Shown here: positions 31,518 to 44,616 of the stretch, one piece after another
Layout of the letters: the number at the start of each line of letters is the position of its first letter
Position numbering within the stretch: position 1 is the stretch's first letter
Assembly (NCBI RefSeq): GCF_029893635.1
Contig: NZ_JARXYR010000002.1
Location: 4,315,001 to 4,379,000, forward strand
DNA length: 64,000 nucleotides
Reading direction: 5' to 3'
Origin: Variovorax sp. TBS-050B
Lineage (GTDB): Bacteria > Pseudomonadota > Gammaproteobacteria > Burkholderiales > Burkholderiaceae_C
Notes under the pieces: generated by a model
What the model saw: the letters and a program-made list of their open reading frames with translations, nothing else
The model's database searches: none
What the model was told of the DNA's origin: nothing
Translations under genes and position numbers: made by a program

Positions 31518-32084
31518 TTGGCCACTGAACTCGAACTTTCCGACTTTCTGAAGAGCGTCGAACGACGCGCTTTCAAGCGCTCGGTCTACCACGTGCGAGA
31601 CGAGGAAGCGGCACTCGACATCGTGCAGGACAGCATGATGAAGCTGGCGCAGCACTACGGCGACAAGCCGCCGGAAGAGCTGCCGATGCTGTTCCAGCGC
31701 ATCCTCTCGAACTGCACGCTCGACTGGTTCCGCCGGCAGAAGACCCGCCGCGCCCTGTTCTCGAACCTCGGCGACTTCGAGGCCGCCGGAGACGACGGCG
31801 ATTTCGATCTGCTGGAGAACTTCGTCTCGCCGACCGACTCCAGAGAGACGGAAAGCGCCGAGGACACGACCCGCCGCGCGCAAATCTTCCGCGAGATCGA
31901 AGAAGAGATCGCAGCATTGCCGGGCCGTCAACGAGAGGCTTTCCTGATGCGTTACTGGGAAGAAATGGACGTCGCCGAAACGGCCGCCGCAATGGGCTGC
32001 TCCGAGGGCAGCGTCAAAACCCACTGTTCGCGCGCCGTGCACGCCTTGAGCAAAGCGCTCAAAGCCAAGGGAATTTCGCTATGA
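31518..32084 (+). CDS. ECF-like RNA polymerase sigma factor (188 aa)
   Basis: Region 2 (FKRSVYHVRDEEAALDIVQDSMMKLA, including the DIVQD core) and region 4 (LPGRQREAFLMRYWEEMDVAETAAAMGCSEGSVKTH, seen in segments) are present, joined by an acidic linker. The start appears to be TTG 31518 (TTGGCCACTGAA), because it gives the family N-terminus MATELELSDFL and no in-frame ATG exists upstream. It leads a conserved Burkholderiales block with DUF3619, DUF3106, RDD and dgkA. The adjacent DUF3619 protein has one membrane segment and could be a dedicated anti-sigma factor. Confidence 0.88.
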   Translation: MATELELSDFLKSVERRAFKRSVYHVRDEEAALDIVQDSMMKLAQHYGDKPPEELPMLFQRILSNCTLDWFRRQKTRRALFSNLGDFEAAGDDGDFDLLENFVSPTDSRETESAEDTTRRAQIFREIEEEIAALPGRQREAFLMRYWEEMDVAETAAAMGCSEGSVKTHCSRAVHALSKALKAKGISL

Positions 32085-32503
32085 ACACTAAGGTTCCAAA
32101 CTCTTCTGTTGCGGCCGAAGACCGATTCGGCCAGCGCGTCGCTGCGCGCCTGTCGGATGGAAGCCAGACGCTGCCGCACGACATCGGCGAGCGGCTGCGC
32201 GTGGCTCGCGCGCAGGCCGTCGCCGCGCGCAAGCAGGCTCCGCAATTGCGCGCCGCGCCGGCGGTGATGCAGTCGGGGCACACGGCGACGCTGGGCGGCG
32301 GCTGGTGGACCCGCATCGGTTCGGTGGTGCCGCTGATCGCCCTCGTGGCCGGCCTGATCACCATCAGCGTGATGCAGGACGAGGACCGGGCGAGCGAACT
32401 CGCGGAAGTCGACTCCGCCCTGCTGACCGACGACCTGCCGCCTGCCGCCTACACGGACCCCGGATTCGCCCAGTTCCTCAAATCGGACGGCGCGTCCGAC
32501 TGA
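32081..32503 (+). CDS. DUF3619 single-pass membrane protein, candidate anti-sigma factor (140 aa)
   Basis: Its ATG overlaps the sigma stop (ATGA). The N-terminal cytoplasmic half (FGQRVAARLSDGSQTLPHDIGERL...) precedes one transmembrane helix (about 82-98, IGSVVPLIALVAGLITISV) and a short acidic C-terminal tail outside. This topology and gene coupling are what one expects of an anti-sigma factor, but no anti-sigma motif is certain. DUF3619 members regularly accompany this sigma factor in Comamonadaceae. Confidence 0.8.
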   Translation: MNTKVPNSSVAAEDRFGQRVAARLSDGSQTLPHDIGERLRVARAQAVAARKQAPQLRAAPAVMQSGHTATLGGGWWTRIGSVVPLIALVAGLITISVMQDEDRASELAEVDSALLTDDLPPAAYTDPGFAQFLKSDGASD

Positions 32504-32523
32504 CCGAACCCGCCGAACCACGC

Positions 32524-33369
32524 ATGCGACGCTCCTTCGTCACCGGCCATTCCGCGTCCCGCCCGCTGCGCCCGCCAAAGCCGGGCGCAGTCGCTTGGGC
32601 GGGCGCGCTCGCCGCTGCGGTTTTCGGCCTGACGCTGGCCAGCGCGCACACCACCGGCGAGCCCGCCAGGCAGACGGGCGAAACGGCGCGGACCGCAACC
32701 GCCAAAGCCGTCCCGGCGACGCGCCCCTACTGGAACGAACTCACCGCGGAACAGCAGCAGGCGCTGCAGCCGCTCGCCTCGCACTGGCACACCTTGAATG
32801 CGGGTCACAAGCGAAAGTGGCTGGCACTGTCACGCAACTACGCCAACATGTCGGCCGATGACCAGACCACGCTGCACAGCCGCATGATCGAATGGGCCGC
32901 CCTGAGCAACCAGCAGCGCGCCCAGGCGCGCCTCAATTTCGCGGAGGTCAAGCGCCTTCCTGCCGACGAGCGCAAGGCCAAGTGGGAGCAGTACCAGGCG
33001 CTGAGCGACGAAGAAAAGCGCCGGCTGGCCGAGCGTGCGCCCGCCAAGCCCCGTGGCGCGGCCATTCCCGTGCGCCCGGTGCCGGCCCAGAAACTCGTCG
33101 CGGTGCCGGCCGTCACCCCCGCCGGACAGCACACGCCGCGCATCATGCTGGCCCCGCCGCCGTCCCCCGCCACGCCGGCGCTCACCGCGCCGGCCGCGGC
33201 CGTCCTGGCGGGCTCGCCGCCGGAGCGCACCTCCGCGGCGGTACCCACGCCCGCCGCAGCCGGCAGCAGCGGCCTGGCAATGCAGCCTATTCCGGCCGAA
33301 GCGCAGGTGCTCGTGCCTTCGTCCTCCCTCCCCGCGGGCCAGGCCACCGAGCAGCCTTTGCCCCCCTGA
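32524..33369 (+). CDS. DUF3106 exported protein (281 aa)
   Basis: Signal or membrane segment at about residues 22-38 (GAVAWAGALAAAVFGLTLA). The conserved DUF3106 core (about 60-150) has repeated helix motifs of the type LTAEQQQALQPLA and LSNQQRAQARLNF/LSDEEKRRLAE, each with W or R. A Pro/Ala-rich low-complexity tail follows. Function unknown; periplasmic, perhaps sensing misfolding for the upstream sigma system. It starts 21 bases behind DUF3619. Confidence 0.82.
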   Translation: MRRSFVTGHSASRPLRPPKPGAVAWAGALAAAVFGLTLASAHTTGEPARQTGETARTATAKAVPATRPYWNELTAEQQQALQPLASHWHTLNAGHKRKWLALSRNYANMSADDQTTLHSRMIEWAALSNQQRAQARLNFAEVKRLPADERKAKWEQYQALSDEEKRRLAERAPAKPRGAAIPVRPVPAQKLVAVPAVTPAGQHTPRIMLAPPPSPATPALTAPAAAVLAGSPPERTSAAVPTPAAAGSSGLAMQPIPAEAQVLVPSSSLPAGQATEQPLPP

Positions 33370-33383
33370 CCCCCAAGGCTTCG

Positions 33384-33950
33384 ATGGTTCCCATCTCTTC
33401 CGAAGTTCCGGAATCGAGTCCCTCCTCCTCTCCCGCAGTTCCTTCACCCAGCGCTCCTCTTTTGAAAGTGCCCGGCCTGTGGCGGCGCATGGCGTGCTGG
33501 CTCTACGAAGGCATGCTGCTGTTCGCGGTGGTCTTCGTGGCGGGCTGGCTCTTCAGCACCCTCGGCCAGATGCGCGACGCCATGGATTCCCGGCGGCACC
33601 TGCTGCAGGCCTTCCTGTTCGTGGTGTTCGGCGTGTACTTCGTCTGGTTCTGGGCCCGCGGCCAGACACTGGCCATGAAGACCTGGAACATCCGCATCGT
33701 CGACCTGCAGGGACGCCCCATCACCCAGCGCCGCGCGCTCGCGCGCTACCTGCTGAGCTGGATCTGGTTCCTGCCGCCGCTGGCGGCCATCGCCCCTTTC
33801 AAGCTGTCCGGTGGAGAATCGACGGTCCTGATCTTCGGATGGGTCGCCGTCTGGGCCCTGCTGGCGCGCTTTCACCCCGAGCGCCAGTTCTGGCACGACG
33901 CCTGGGCCGGTACGCGGCTCATCACCTCCAAGCCCCTGAGCCGCCGATGA
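33384..33950 (+). CDS. RDD-family membrane protein (188 aa)
   Basis: A serine/proline-rich N-terminal stretch (about 1-28) is followed by an RDD domain: LWRRMACWLYEGMLLFAVVF (with the R in the first helix), a second helix (LLQAFLFVVFGVYFVWFW) and a third in AALARYLLSWIWFLPP. Function in transport or membrane sensing is uncertain. It lies 15 bases downstream of DUF3106, and its stop overlaps the dgkA ATG. Confidence 0.85.
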   Translation: MVPISSEVPESSPSSSPAVPSPSAPLLKVPGLWRRMACWLYEGMLLFAVVFVAGWLFSTLGQMRDAMDSRRHLLQAFLFVVFGVYFVWFWARGQTLAMKTWNIRIVDLQGRPITQRRALARYLLSWIWFLPPLAAIAPFKLSGGESTVLIFGWVAVWALLARFHPERQFWHDAWAGTRLITSKPLSRR

Positions 33951-34360
33951 GTGCCTTGCCGGAATCCAAGCTTCCCGACCCCGCCGTCAACCCGCAGAAG
34001 GCCCGCAAGGGCTTCGAGCGCGTCTGGCATGCGACGCTGATCTCGCTGCACGGCCTGCGCGCCGGCTGGGGCGAGCCCGCCTTCCGCCAGGAAGCGGTCA
34101 TGTCCATCGTGATGATCCCGGCGGCCTTCTGGCTGGGCCGCAGCTGGGTCGAAGTGGCGCTGCTCGCCGGCAGCGCGATCCTCGTGATGATCGTGGAACT
34201 GCTCAACACCGCGGTCGAGGCCGCCATCGACCGCATCGGCCCGGAATGGCACGACCTCTCCAAGCGCGCCAAGGACATGGGCAGCGCCGCCGTGCTGCTC
34301 TCGCTCACGCTGTGCGGAGGCATCTGGATCGCCGCGCTCTGGCAGCACTTCGCGTCATGA
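33947..34360 (+). CDS. dgkA: Diacylglycerol kinase DgkA (137 aa)
   Basis: Small trimeric inner-membrane kinase that returns diacylglycerol (from periplasmic glucan or LPS modification) to phosphatidate. Conserved features are HGLRAGWGEPAFRQE, the catalytic segment IVELLNTAVEAAIDRIGPEWH and the DMGSAAVLLSL helix; three TM helices fit the family. ATG 33947 overlaps the RDD stop by four bases. Confidence 0.93.
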   Translation: MSALPESKLPDPAVNPQKARKGFERVWHATLISLHGLRAGWGEPAFRQEAVMSIVMIPAAFWLGRSWVEVALLAGSAILVMIVELLNTAVEAAIDRIGPEWHDLSKRAKDMGSAAVLLSLTLCGGIWIAALWQHFAS

Positions 34361-34391
34361 AACCGCCTGCCGCTCAAGGCATGATGGCGAG

Positions 34392-34982
34392 ATGACCCCT
34401 GAATTCTCGATCTGTGTGTATTGCGGCTCGCGTCCTGGCGAGCGGGCCGAGTTCTCGAAGGCCGCGGAAGCGGTCGGCCAGTGGATCGGCCGGCATCGCG
34501 GTCAGCTGGTCTACGGCGGCGGGCGAACCGGCCTGATGGGCACCGTGGCCGAGGCCACGCGCGAGGCCGGCGGCCGCGTCGTCGGCATCATTCCCAAGGC
34601 CCTGGTCGACCGCGAGCTGGCCAACACCCTTTGCGACGAGCTCCACGTGGTCGACACCATGCACGAGCGCAAGGCGATGATGGGCGAGCGCGCCGATGCA
34701 TTCATCGCGCTGCCGGGCGGCATCGGCACCTTCGAGGAACTGTTCGAGATCTGGACCTGGCGCCAGCTCGGCTACCACGACAAGCCGACCGGCATCCTGA
34801 ACACCGCAGGCTACTACGACGGCCTGCTGGGCTTTCTCGCGCACAGCGTGCGCGAAGGCTTCATGGGCGAATGGCAGATGGCGCTGGTGCGCACCGGCAC
34901 CGACCCCGCCGAACTGCTCGCCGCCCTGCGCGCCGAGGTGCCGCTGCACCCGCGCGAGGACCGGCTGGCCGAGAACCTCTGA
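34392..34982 (+). CDS. LOG-family protein (TIGR00730; 196 aa)
   Basis: Lysine-decarboxylase-like Rossmann protein of the LOG family. The diagnostic PGGIGTFEELFE motif (about 114-125) and GGGRTGLMG (about 42-50) are present. Characterised members hydrolyse cytokinin riboside monophosphates or related purine nucleotides, so the activity is probably a nucleotide 5'-monophosphate phosphoribohydrolase. It does not show lysine decarboxylase activity in characterised relatives. 31 bases after dgkA, same strand. Confidence 0.9.
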   Translation: MTPEFSICVYCGSRPGERAEFSKAAEAVGQWIGRHRGQLVYGGGRTGLMGTVAEATREAGGRVVGIIPKALVDRELANTLCDELHVVDTMHERKAMMGERADAFIALPGGIGTFEELFEIWTWRQLGYHDKPTGILNTAGYYDGLLGFLAHSVREGFMGEWQMALVRTGTDPAELLAALRAEVPLHPREDRLAENL

Positions 34983-34997
34983 CCGGGGCGCGGGCCC

Positions 34998-37039
<2,042 letters not shown>

Positions 37040-37058
37040 ACGGAAGGAAGAAAAAGGC

Positions 37059-38237
37059 TTGAACGATTATGTCATTCGGGTGGTGGCGTCGCTGTCGGAG
37101 CTGAGCCCGACCACGTGGAACGCGCTGCTCGCGGCCGAGGCCGAGCCGTCGCCCTTTATGCGCCACGAATACCTGGCCGCGCTGCACGACAGCGGCAGCG
37201 CCTCGCCCCGCAGCGGCTGGACGCCGCGCTTCGTGACGCTCTGGCGCGGCAACGAACTCCAGGCCGCCTGCCCGGCCTACCTGAAGACGCACTCCTACGG
37301 CGAATACGTGTTCGACTGGGCCTGGGCCAACGCCTACGAGCAGCATGGCCTCGCCTACTATCCAAAGGCGGTGGTGGCGGTGCCGTTCACGCCGGTGCCG
37401 GGCAGCCGGCTGCTGGCACGCGATGCCCGCAGCCGCGCGCTGCTGGTGCAGGGGCTGGTCGCATGGTGCCGGCAGGAGGATCTGTCGTCGCTGCACCTGC
37501 TCTTCGGTGCCGAGGCGGACATCGCCGCCTGCACCGAAGCGGGCCTGATGCTGCGCAGCACGGTGCAGTTCCACTGGACCAACGCCGCTCCCGCGTCGGG
37601 CGACGGAACGGGGTATGCGGACTTCGAGGCCTTCCTCGCCAGCCTCTCGCACGACAAGCGCAAGAAGATCCGCCAGGAGCGCCGCAAGGTGGCCGAGGCC
37701 GGCGTCAGCTTCCGCTGGTCGCGCGGGCGCGACATTTCATCCGACGACTGGGATTTCTTCTACCGCTGCTACGCCCGCACCTACCGCGAGCACGGCAACC
37801 CGCCGTACCTGACGCGGGAGTTCTTCCAGCGCATGGCCGACACCATGCCCGAAGCGTGGCTGCTGTTCGTCGCGGAGCGCGAAGGCCGGCCGATCGCATC
37901 GAGCCTGATCGCCCTCTCGACCAACGACGACGGCCCGCTCGTGGCCTACGGACGCTACTGGGGTGCCCTGGAGCGCGTCGACTGCCTGCACTTCGAAGCC
38001 TGCTACTACCAGCCGCTGGCCTGGTGCATCGCGCACGGTGCCGCGCGCTTCGAAGGAGGCGCGCAGGGCGAGCACAAGATGGCGCGCGCCCTCATGCCGG
38101 TACGAACGACGAGCGCGCACTGGCTCGCGCATCCGGCGTTCGCCGACGCGGTCGAGCGCTTCCTGGACCGCGAGGGCGAAGGGATCGGGAACTACATGGA
38201 CCACCTGGGCGAACGCAGCCCCTTCAAGGCGGGCTGA
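37059..38237 (+). CDS. GNAT-like peptidoglycan/DUF482-family acyltransferase (392 aa)
   Basis: COG3146-type predicted N-acyltransferase: the N-terminal VRVVASLSELSPTTWNALLA block with PSPFMRHEYLAALHDSGSA, a central YADFEAFLASLSHDKRKKIRQERRK and a C-terminal YGRYWGALERVDCLHFEACYYQPL are recognisable. Substrate unknown. The start is probably TTG 37059, preceded by GGAAGGAAG (37042-37050), because there is no suitable in-frame ATG; a further TTG at 36981 would run deep into nadE. The 3' end is 37 bases from the convergent ppa. Confidence 0.75.
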   Translation: MNDYVIRVVASLSELSPTTWNALLAAEAEPSPFMRHEYLAALHDSGSASPRSGWTPRFVTLWRGNELQAACPAYLKTHSYGEYVFDWAWANAYEQHGLAYYPKAVVAVPFTPVPGSRLLARDARSRALLVQGLVAWCRQEDLSSLHLLFGAEADIAACTEAGLMLRSTVQFHWTNAAPASGDGTGYADFEAFLASLSHDKRKKIRQERRKVAEAGVSFRWSRGRDISSDDWDFFYRCYARTYREHGNPPYLTREFFQRMADTMPEAWLLFVAEREGRPIASSLIALSTNDDGPLVAYGRYWGALERVDCLHFEACYYQPLAWCIAHGAARFEGGAQGEHKMARALMPVRTTSAHWLAHPAFADAVERFLDREGEGIGNYMDHLGERSPFKAG

Positions 38238-38274
38238 ACGCCACGCTCGGCCGCATGCAGCGGCCCTTCGGCGA

Positions 38275-38802
38275 TCACTTCTTGTAGTTGGCGATGCCGT
38301 CCACGATCTCCTTGCGGGCGGCGTCGATGCCCTCCCAGCCCAGCACCTTGACCCACTTGCCCGCTTCGAGGTCCTTGTAGTGCTCGAAGAAGTGGCTGAT
38401 GGCCTTCAGGCGCATCGGGTTCACGTCGTCCACCGACTTCCAGTGGCTGTAGATCGGCAGCACCTTGTCGGTGGGCACGGCCAGCACCTTGCCGTCCACG
38501 CCGGCCTCGTCTTCCATCAGCAGGATGCCGAGCGGCCGGCAAGGCACGACCACGCCGGGCAGCAGCGGATACGGCGCGATCACCAGCACGTCGACCGGGT
38601 CGCCGTCGCCCGACAGCGTCTGCGGCACGTAGCCGTAGTTGGCCGGGTAGTACATGGCCGTGGTCATGAAGCGGTCCACGAAGATCGCGCCCGATTCCTT
38701 GTCGACCTCGTACTTGATCGGGTCGGCGTTCATGGGGATCTCGATCACGACGTTGAAATCATCGGGAACGCTCTTGCCGGGGGAAACTTTGTCGAAGGCC
38801 AT
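38275..38802 (-). CDS. ppa: Soluble inorganic pyrophosphatase Ppa (175 aa)
   Basis: Family I cytoplasmic PPase hydrolysing PPi to drive biosynthesis. The signature DGDPVDVLV (about 65-73) and the acidic ligands in [15 protein letters not shown] are present, and length matches the hexameric bacterial enzyme. ATG 38802. It is divergent from a membrane proton-pumping pyrophosphatase, 252 bases apart, so the cell chooses between discarding and conserving PPi energy by the balance of these two genes. Confidence 0.96.
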   Translation of the reverse strand: MAFDKVSPGKSVPDDFNVVIEIPMNADPIKYEVDKESGAIFVDRFMTTAMYYPANYGYVPQTLSGDGDPVDVLVIAPYPLLPGVVVPCRPLGILLMEDEAGVDGKVLAVPTDKVLPIYSHWKSVDDVNPMRLKAISHFFEHYKDLEAGKWVKVLGWEGIDAARKEIVDGIANYKK

Positions 38803-39054
38803 GTCGTTTTCGAGTAGTTGAAAAGTATGAGGAGGATAAGGACAAACCCCAAGTTTACTTTCCGCGTCACGGCGCCGTCGCACGCGCGCCGGCGTTTGCC
38901 TGTAAATTGAGCCCGTTGGCCAATCGGCTCCGCACCCAGGTGCAGCGAGCTTCGAGGAAGCAACGCGGCGGAAAACACGGTCCCGTACGCGTTGCACGCA
39001 GGGCCTGCGCTTTCCGTCTCCACAAGTCACAACGAACGAATGGAGAAGCTAAGC
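38803..39054. other. Divergent promoter region between ppa and hppA
   Basis: 252 bases without a gene. An extended -10-like TGTAAATT lies near 38900-38910 on the plus strand for hppA, and CATACT about 25 bases upstream of ppa on the minus strand; neither has a convincing -35. GGAGAA before the ATG at 39055 serves as the hppA SD. I see no operator palindrome. Confidence 0.35.
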
Positions 39055-41633
<2,579 letters not shown>

Positions 41634-41634
<1 letters not shown>

Positions 41635-42005
41635 TGCCGTCGGCCGAAAGGCTCGAGGCCTTCATCGCCGCCGTGGAGAGCGGCGCGCATGCGAAGGCCA
41701 TCGAGGACTTCTACACGGAGGACGCCACCATGCGCGAGAACCAGGCCGAGCCCCGGCGCGGCCGCGGCACGCTGGTCGCCCATGAGCAGGCCGTGCTCGA
41801 TCGCACGGAATCGGTGGACTCGACCTGCGTGCGCCCCGTCCTCGTGAACGGCGACCATGTGGTGATCCGCTGGGTCTTCGATTTCCGTTTCAGGAACGGC
41901 AGGACCATGCGCATGGAAGAGCTCGCCTGGCAACGCTGGCAAGGCGACCGGATCGCCGAGGAAGAGTTCTTCTACGACCCGGCGCAACAGCGCCAGCAGG
42001 CCTGA
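41634..42005 (+). CDS. SnoaL-like / NTF2-fold protein (123 aa)
   Basis: Short cone-shaped alpha+beta fold: ERLEAFIAAVESGAHAKAIEDFYTEDATMREN at the start and VIRWVFDFRFRNGRTMRMEELAWQRW at the end are typical of the nuclear transport factor 2-like superfamily, which includes enzymes and pure binding proteins. Catalytic identity cannot be read. Its ATG overlaps the hppA stop (TGATG), so it is co-translated with the pyrophosphatase although no functional link is known. Confidence 0.82.
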
Positions 42006-42024
42006 GCGCCGCGCACCGCTTGCT

Positions 42025-42657
42025 TCACCGGGCGCTCTCGGCCGCCACCGCACGCACCAGGCGCGTGGCGGGCGGCACCAGCTGGTTCAAGGCGCCGGCG
42101 CGGTCCTCCTCGATCGCCTGGAGCACCAGTTCGTTGATGCCGCCCACGACCGTCATGGCCATCTCGCCCGTGAGGTGCGCCGCCGGCCCACCCTGCCCGC
42201 CCGCACTGCCGTTGATCGCGGCCTGGATGAAGCTCGCGATCTCCGCATTCACCCGGCGCCGCGCCGCGAGGCCGGGCATGCCGAGGCCCAGGATCTCGAC
42301 AAACAGCGTGCGCAGCAGCACTGGATCCTGCGCGAGGTAGTCGAAGTACGCGGTGATCGCCCGCTCGACCTGCGCATGCCAGGGCTGCGCCGGATCGAAG
42401 GCCTCGCTGACCGCCCGCAGCGCCTGCTTGCTCGCAGCCTCGTAGAGCGCCACCAGGCACTCGGCCTTGGTCGCGAAATGCTCGTAGAAGGTGCGCCGCG
42501 ACACGGCCGCCTCGCGCACGATGTCCGCAATGGTCGTGTCCGCGTACCCCTTGGCGGCCACGGCCCGCGCCATGCCGTCGAGCAGCCGCCCGTAGTGCTC
42601 GTGGACGACCTCGCCGGAGGCATCCGGCTGGACAGGGCTTTCGGTCGCAATGCTCAT
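42025..42657 (-). CDS. TetR-family repressor (210 aa)
   Basis: The N-terminal TetR helix-turn-helix (YGRLLDGMARAVAAKGYADTTIADIVREAAVSRRTFYEHFATK, seen in segments) is followed by an all-helical ligand-binding domain. It diverges from a metal-dependent hydrolase gene, and the 105-base interval contains two copies of TTGGTAC-N6-GTACCAR, so it probably represses both itself and the neighbour. ATG 42657 (MSIATE) is preferred over GTG 42666. The ligand is unknown. Confidence 0.9.
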   Translation of the reverse strand: MSIATESPVQPDASGEVVHEHYGRLLDGMARAVAAKGYADTTIADIVREAAVSRRTFYEHFATKAECLVALYEAASKQALRAVSEAFDPAQPWHAQVERAITAYFDYLAQDPVLLRTLFVEILGLGMPGLAARRRVNAEIASFIQAAINGSAGGQGGPAAHLTGEMAMTVVGGINELVLQAIEEDRAGALNQLVPPATRLVRAVAAESAR

Positions 42658-42679
42658 CGGTTCCACATTTTCCTACGCA

Positions 42680-42699
42680 TTGGTACTTGACGGTACCAG
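42680..42699. promoter_or_regulatory. TetR operator copy 1
   Basis: TTGGTAC-TTGACG-GTACCAG: near-perfect inverted repeat of 7-bp arms with a 6-bp spacer, 22 bases upstream of the TetR ATG. The spacer itself contains TTGACG, a plausible -35 for the hydrolase gene, so bound repressor would block polymerase. Confidence 0.75.
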
Positions 42700-42722
42700 C
42701 CAATGGGCGCACCATGCGGGCC

Positions 42723-42742
42723 TTGGTACGAATGTGTACCAA
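42723..42742. promoter_or_regulatory. TetR operator copy 2
   Basis: TTGGTAC-GAATGT-GTACCAA: a perfect inverted repeat with the same arms and spacer as copy 1, 43 bases further on (about four helical turns) and 20 bases before the hydrolase ATG. Confidence 0.8.
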
Positions 42743-42762
42743 CAATTTCCAAGGATGGTTTC

Positions 42763-43596
42763 ATGACCGAACTCGTGGTGCGCCGCCTTCTGATCGATCT
42801 GCAAACGCCGTTCGGCCGCAACTGGTGCGGCGGCGATGCATTCTCCACTGCCTTCTTCAATGCGCTCTCGATGAGCTTTCCGTTCGGCGAGCAGTTCTTC
42901 ATCGACGCGGTGCGCGACGCGGCCGCCACGCTGCCGCCCGCGCTTCAGGAACAGTACCGCACCGAGGTGCGCGGCTTCGTCGGCCAGGAAGCGACGCACC
43001 GGCGCATCCACTCGCTCTTCAACAGCCACCTGGAACGCCAGGGGCTGGTCGACCGCTGGACCGAACGCGCGAGCCGGCGCATGACGCTGATGGAAGGCGC
43101 CGATCCGCGCCATGCGCTCGCGGTGACCGCTGCCACCGAGCATTTCACGGCCATGTTCGCCGAATGGCTGCTGGCCCATCCGGAGGTGCTCGAAGGCGCC
43201 GAACCCCGGCTGCGGACCATGTGGCTGTGGCACAGCGCCGAAGAACTCGAACACAAGTCCGTCGCCTTCGACATCTACAAGGCCGCGGAGGGTTCCGACG
43301 CCTGGCGCACGCGCTGGTTCCGCCGCGTGACCCTGATGTTCCTCGGCGACCTGATGCGCCAGACGGTGGACAACCTGCGCCATGAAGGGCAGCTCTGGAA
43401 ATGGGCGACCTGGAAGAGCGCGGCGCGCATCCTGCTCGGCCGCGACGGGTTGCTGCGCGGCAACTGGCGCGCCTGGCGCAGCTACTTCCGCGCCGATTTC
43501 CATCCCGCCCAGCAGGACAGCACCCTGGCGCAACGCTGGCTCCAGGACAACCGGGCGCACTACACGCCGGTTGGCGCGACCGCCGCTGCTCAGTAG
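42763..43596 (+). CDS. Metal-dependent hydrolase, PF10118-like (277 aa)
   Basis: Member of the predicted metal-dependent hydrolase family with ferritin-like helices. Conserved Glu/His pairs are visible in GFVGQEATHRRIHSLF, AATEHFTAMF and WHSAEELEHKSVAFDIY, spaced like a di-iron or di-metal site. SD AAGGATGG precedes ATG 42763. Controlled probably by the divergent TetR protein through the double operator. Substrate unknown; relatives occur with lipid or xenobiotic metabolism genes. Confidence 0.85.
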   Translation: MTELVVRRLLIDLQTPFGRNWCGGDAFSTAFFNALSMSFPFGEQFFIDAVRDAAATLPPALQEQYRTEVRGFVGQEATHRRIHSLFNSHLERQGLVDRWTERASRRMTLMEGADPRHALAVTAATEHFTAMFAEWLLAHPEVLEGAEPRLRTMWLWHSAEELEHKSVAFDIYKAAEGSDAWRTRWFRRVTLMFLGDLMRQTVDNLRHEGQLWKWATWKSAARILLGRDGLLRGNWRAWRSYFRADFHPAQQDSTLAQRWLQDNRAHYTPVGATAAAQ

Positions 43597-44168
43597 AAGA
43601 TCGCGCCGCGCGCGGGGGCGGCGCCGCCGCGCTGCTCCGGGCGCATGGTCAGGTCGTGCAGCGTGTCGAAGTCCGAAGGCGCGTCGGGCACGCGCATCAC
43701 CTGCTCGAGCTCATGCAGCGAGGCCACCCAGAGGCCGGCCGGCGACTCGGCAGGCTCGTCGTTGGCGAAAGTCCCGTCGCGGATGTAGAGGGTCTCGCCG
43801 TCGGGGCGCTCCACGTGCAGCTCGACGAGGCGCGAGATCGAGAAGTTGTAGGTGACGAGCTTTTCGCGCGTCTGGCGGTCCTTGCCGCCGCAATTGAAGG
43901 AGCCTTCCGACGAGATGACGATGCAGGAGCCCTCGACCTCGTTGTCCACCTCGGGGCCGGTGCGCCAGACGGCATTCGGCAGCCGCACGCGAACCTTGTC
44001 GATGACGAGGTCGCGCTGCTTGTTCAGGCTGCCGAGAGGCGGAACCAGCGAGCGCAACTGCCGCAGGCGCTCGGCAAAGATGTCGTCCATGAGGAACTCG
44101 ACGTGGTGCGTCGCACTGCCGGACGAGCGCCGGACGACCTGCATGACCACGTGGCGCGATTTACTCAT
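43590..44168 (-). CDS. Hypothetical protein (192 aa)
   Basis: I do not recognise the family. Soluble, mixed alpha/beta composition; SKSRHVVMQVVRRSSGSATHHVEFLMDD at the start and VELHVERPDGETLYIRDGTFAND in the middle look like beta-rich strands. Start ATG 44168 has AAAGGA 6 bases upstream on its strand; another ATG at 44186 lacks an SD. The C-terminus overlaps the convergent hydrolase end by 7 bases. The 217 bases upstream (to 44385) hold no gene or clear promoter. Confidence 0.65.
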   Translation of the reverse strand: MSKSRHVVMQVVRRSSGSATHHVEFLMDDIFAERLRQLRSLVPPLGSLNKQRDLVIDKVRVRLPNAVWRTGPEVDNEVEGSCIVISSEGSFNCGGKDRQTREKLVTYNFSISRLVELHVERPDGETLYIRDGTFANDEPAESPAGLWVASLHELEQVMRVPDAPSDFDTLHDLTMRPEQRGGAAPARGAIFY

Positions 44169-44385
44169 GGCAGGTCCTTTGCTCATCAGGCGGCGCGGGG
44201 CGCCACGGGCTGGATTCCAGAATCATTGCGGATGGGAAATTAGAACTTTCGATGGATGCAAGGGGATGCATCAATTGTGTCTAACTGTATATCCAACGCC
44301 GCCGATTTGGAAGAAGAACCGCAGCGACATGGCCTGGGCATGTCGCGAAACTGTCGCCCGCCCCTGCTAGCGGGCCGGCCGGTCG

Positions 44386-44616
44386 TCAGCCGAGCGATTC
44401 GTCGAGCGCCTTGCACGAAGGCGCACAGACGGTCTGCGACTTGCCCAGGACCTGGCGCGTGCGCAGCTGCGAGCGCACGCGGTGCTTGCCGCACATGAAG
44501 CAGGACATGGTGGCACCGCTGAAGGACGCCGAGGCGCGGAACGGCGAGCCCGGCGCCTTCGACTTGTAGCGCAGGCCGTCGGCCACCACGGCGGTCTTGA
44601 CCTCAGCTTTGGCCAT
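44386..44616 (-). CDS. Small CxxC protein, putative zinc binding (76 aa)
   Basis: Function unknown. Two cysteine pairs, C-F-M-C (CFMCGKHR) and C-APS-C (CAPSCKALD), are about 22 residues apart and could form a zinc ribbon; the N-terminal half is basic (KTAVVADGLRYKSK). GGAAGGA lies upstream of ATG 44616 as SD. It overlaps the end of the next gene upstream (44603) by 14 bases, so the two are coupled. Confidence 0.6.
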   Translation of the reverse strand: MAKAEVKTAVVADGLRYKSKAPGSPFRASASFSGATMSCFMCGKHRVRSQLRTRQVLGKSQTVCAPSCKALDESLG

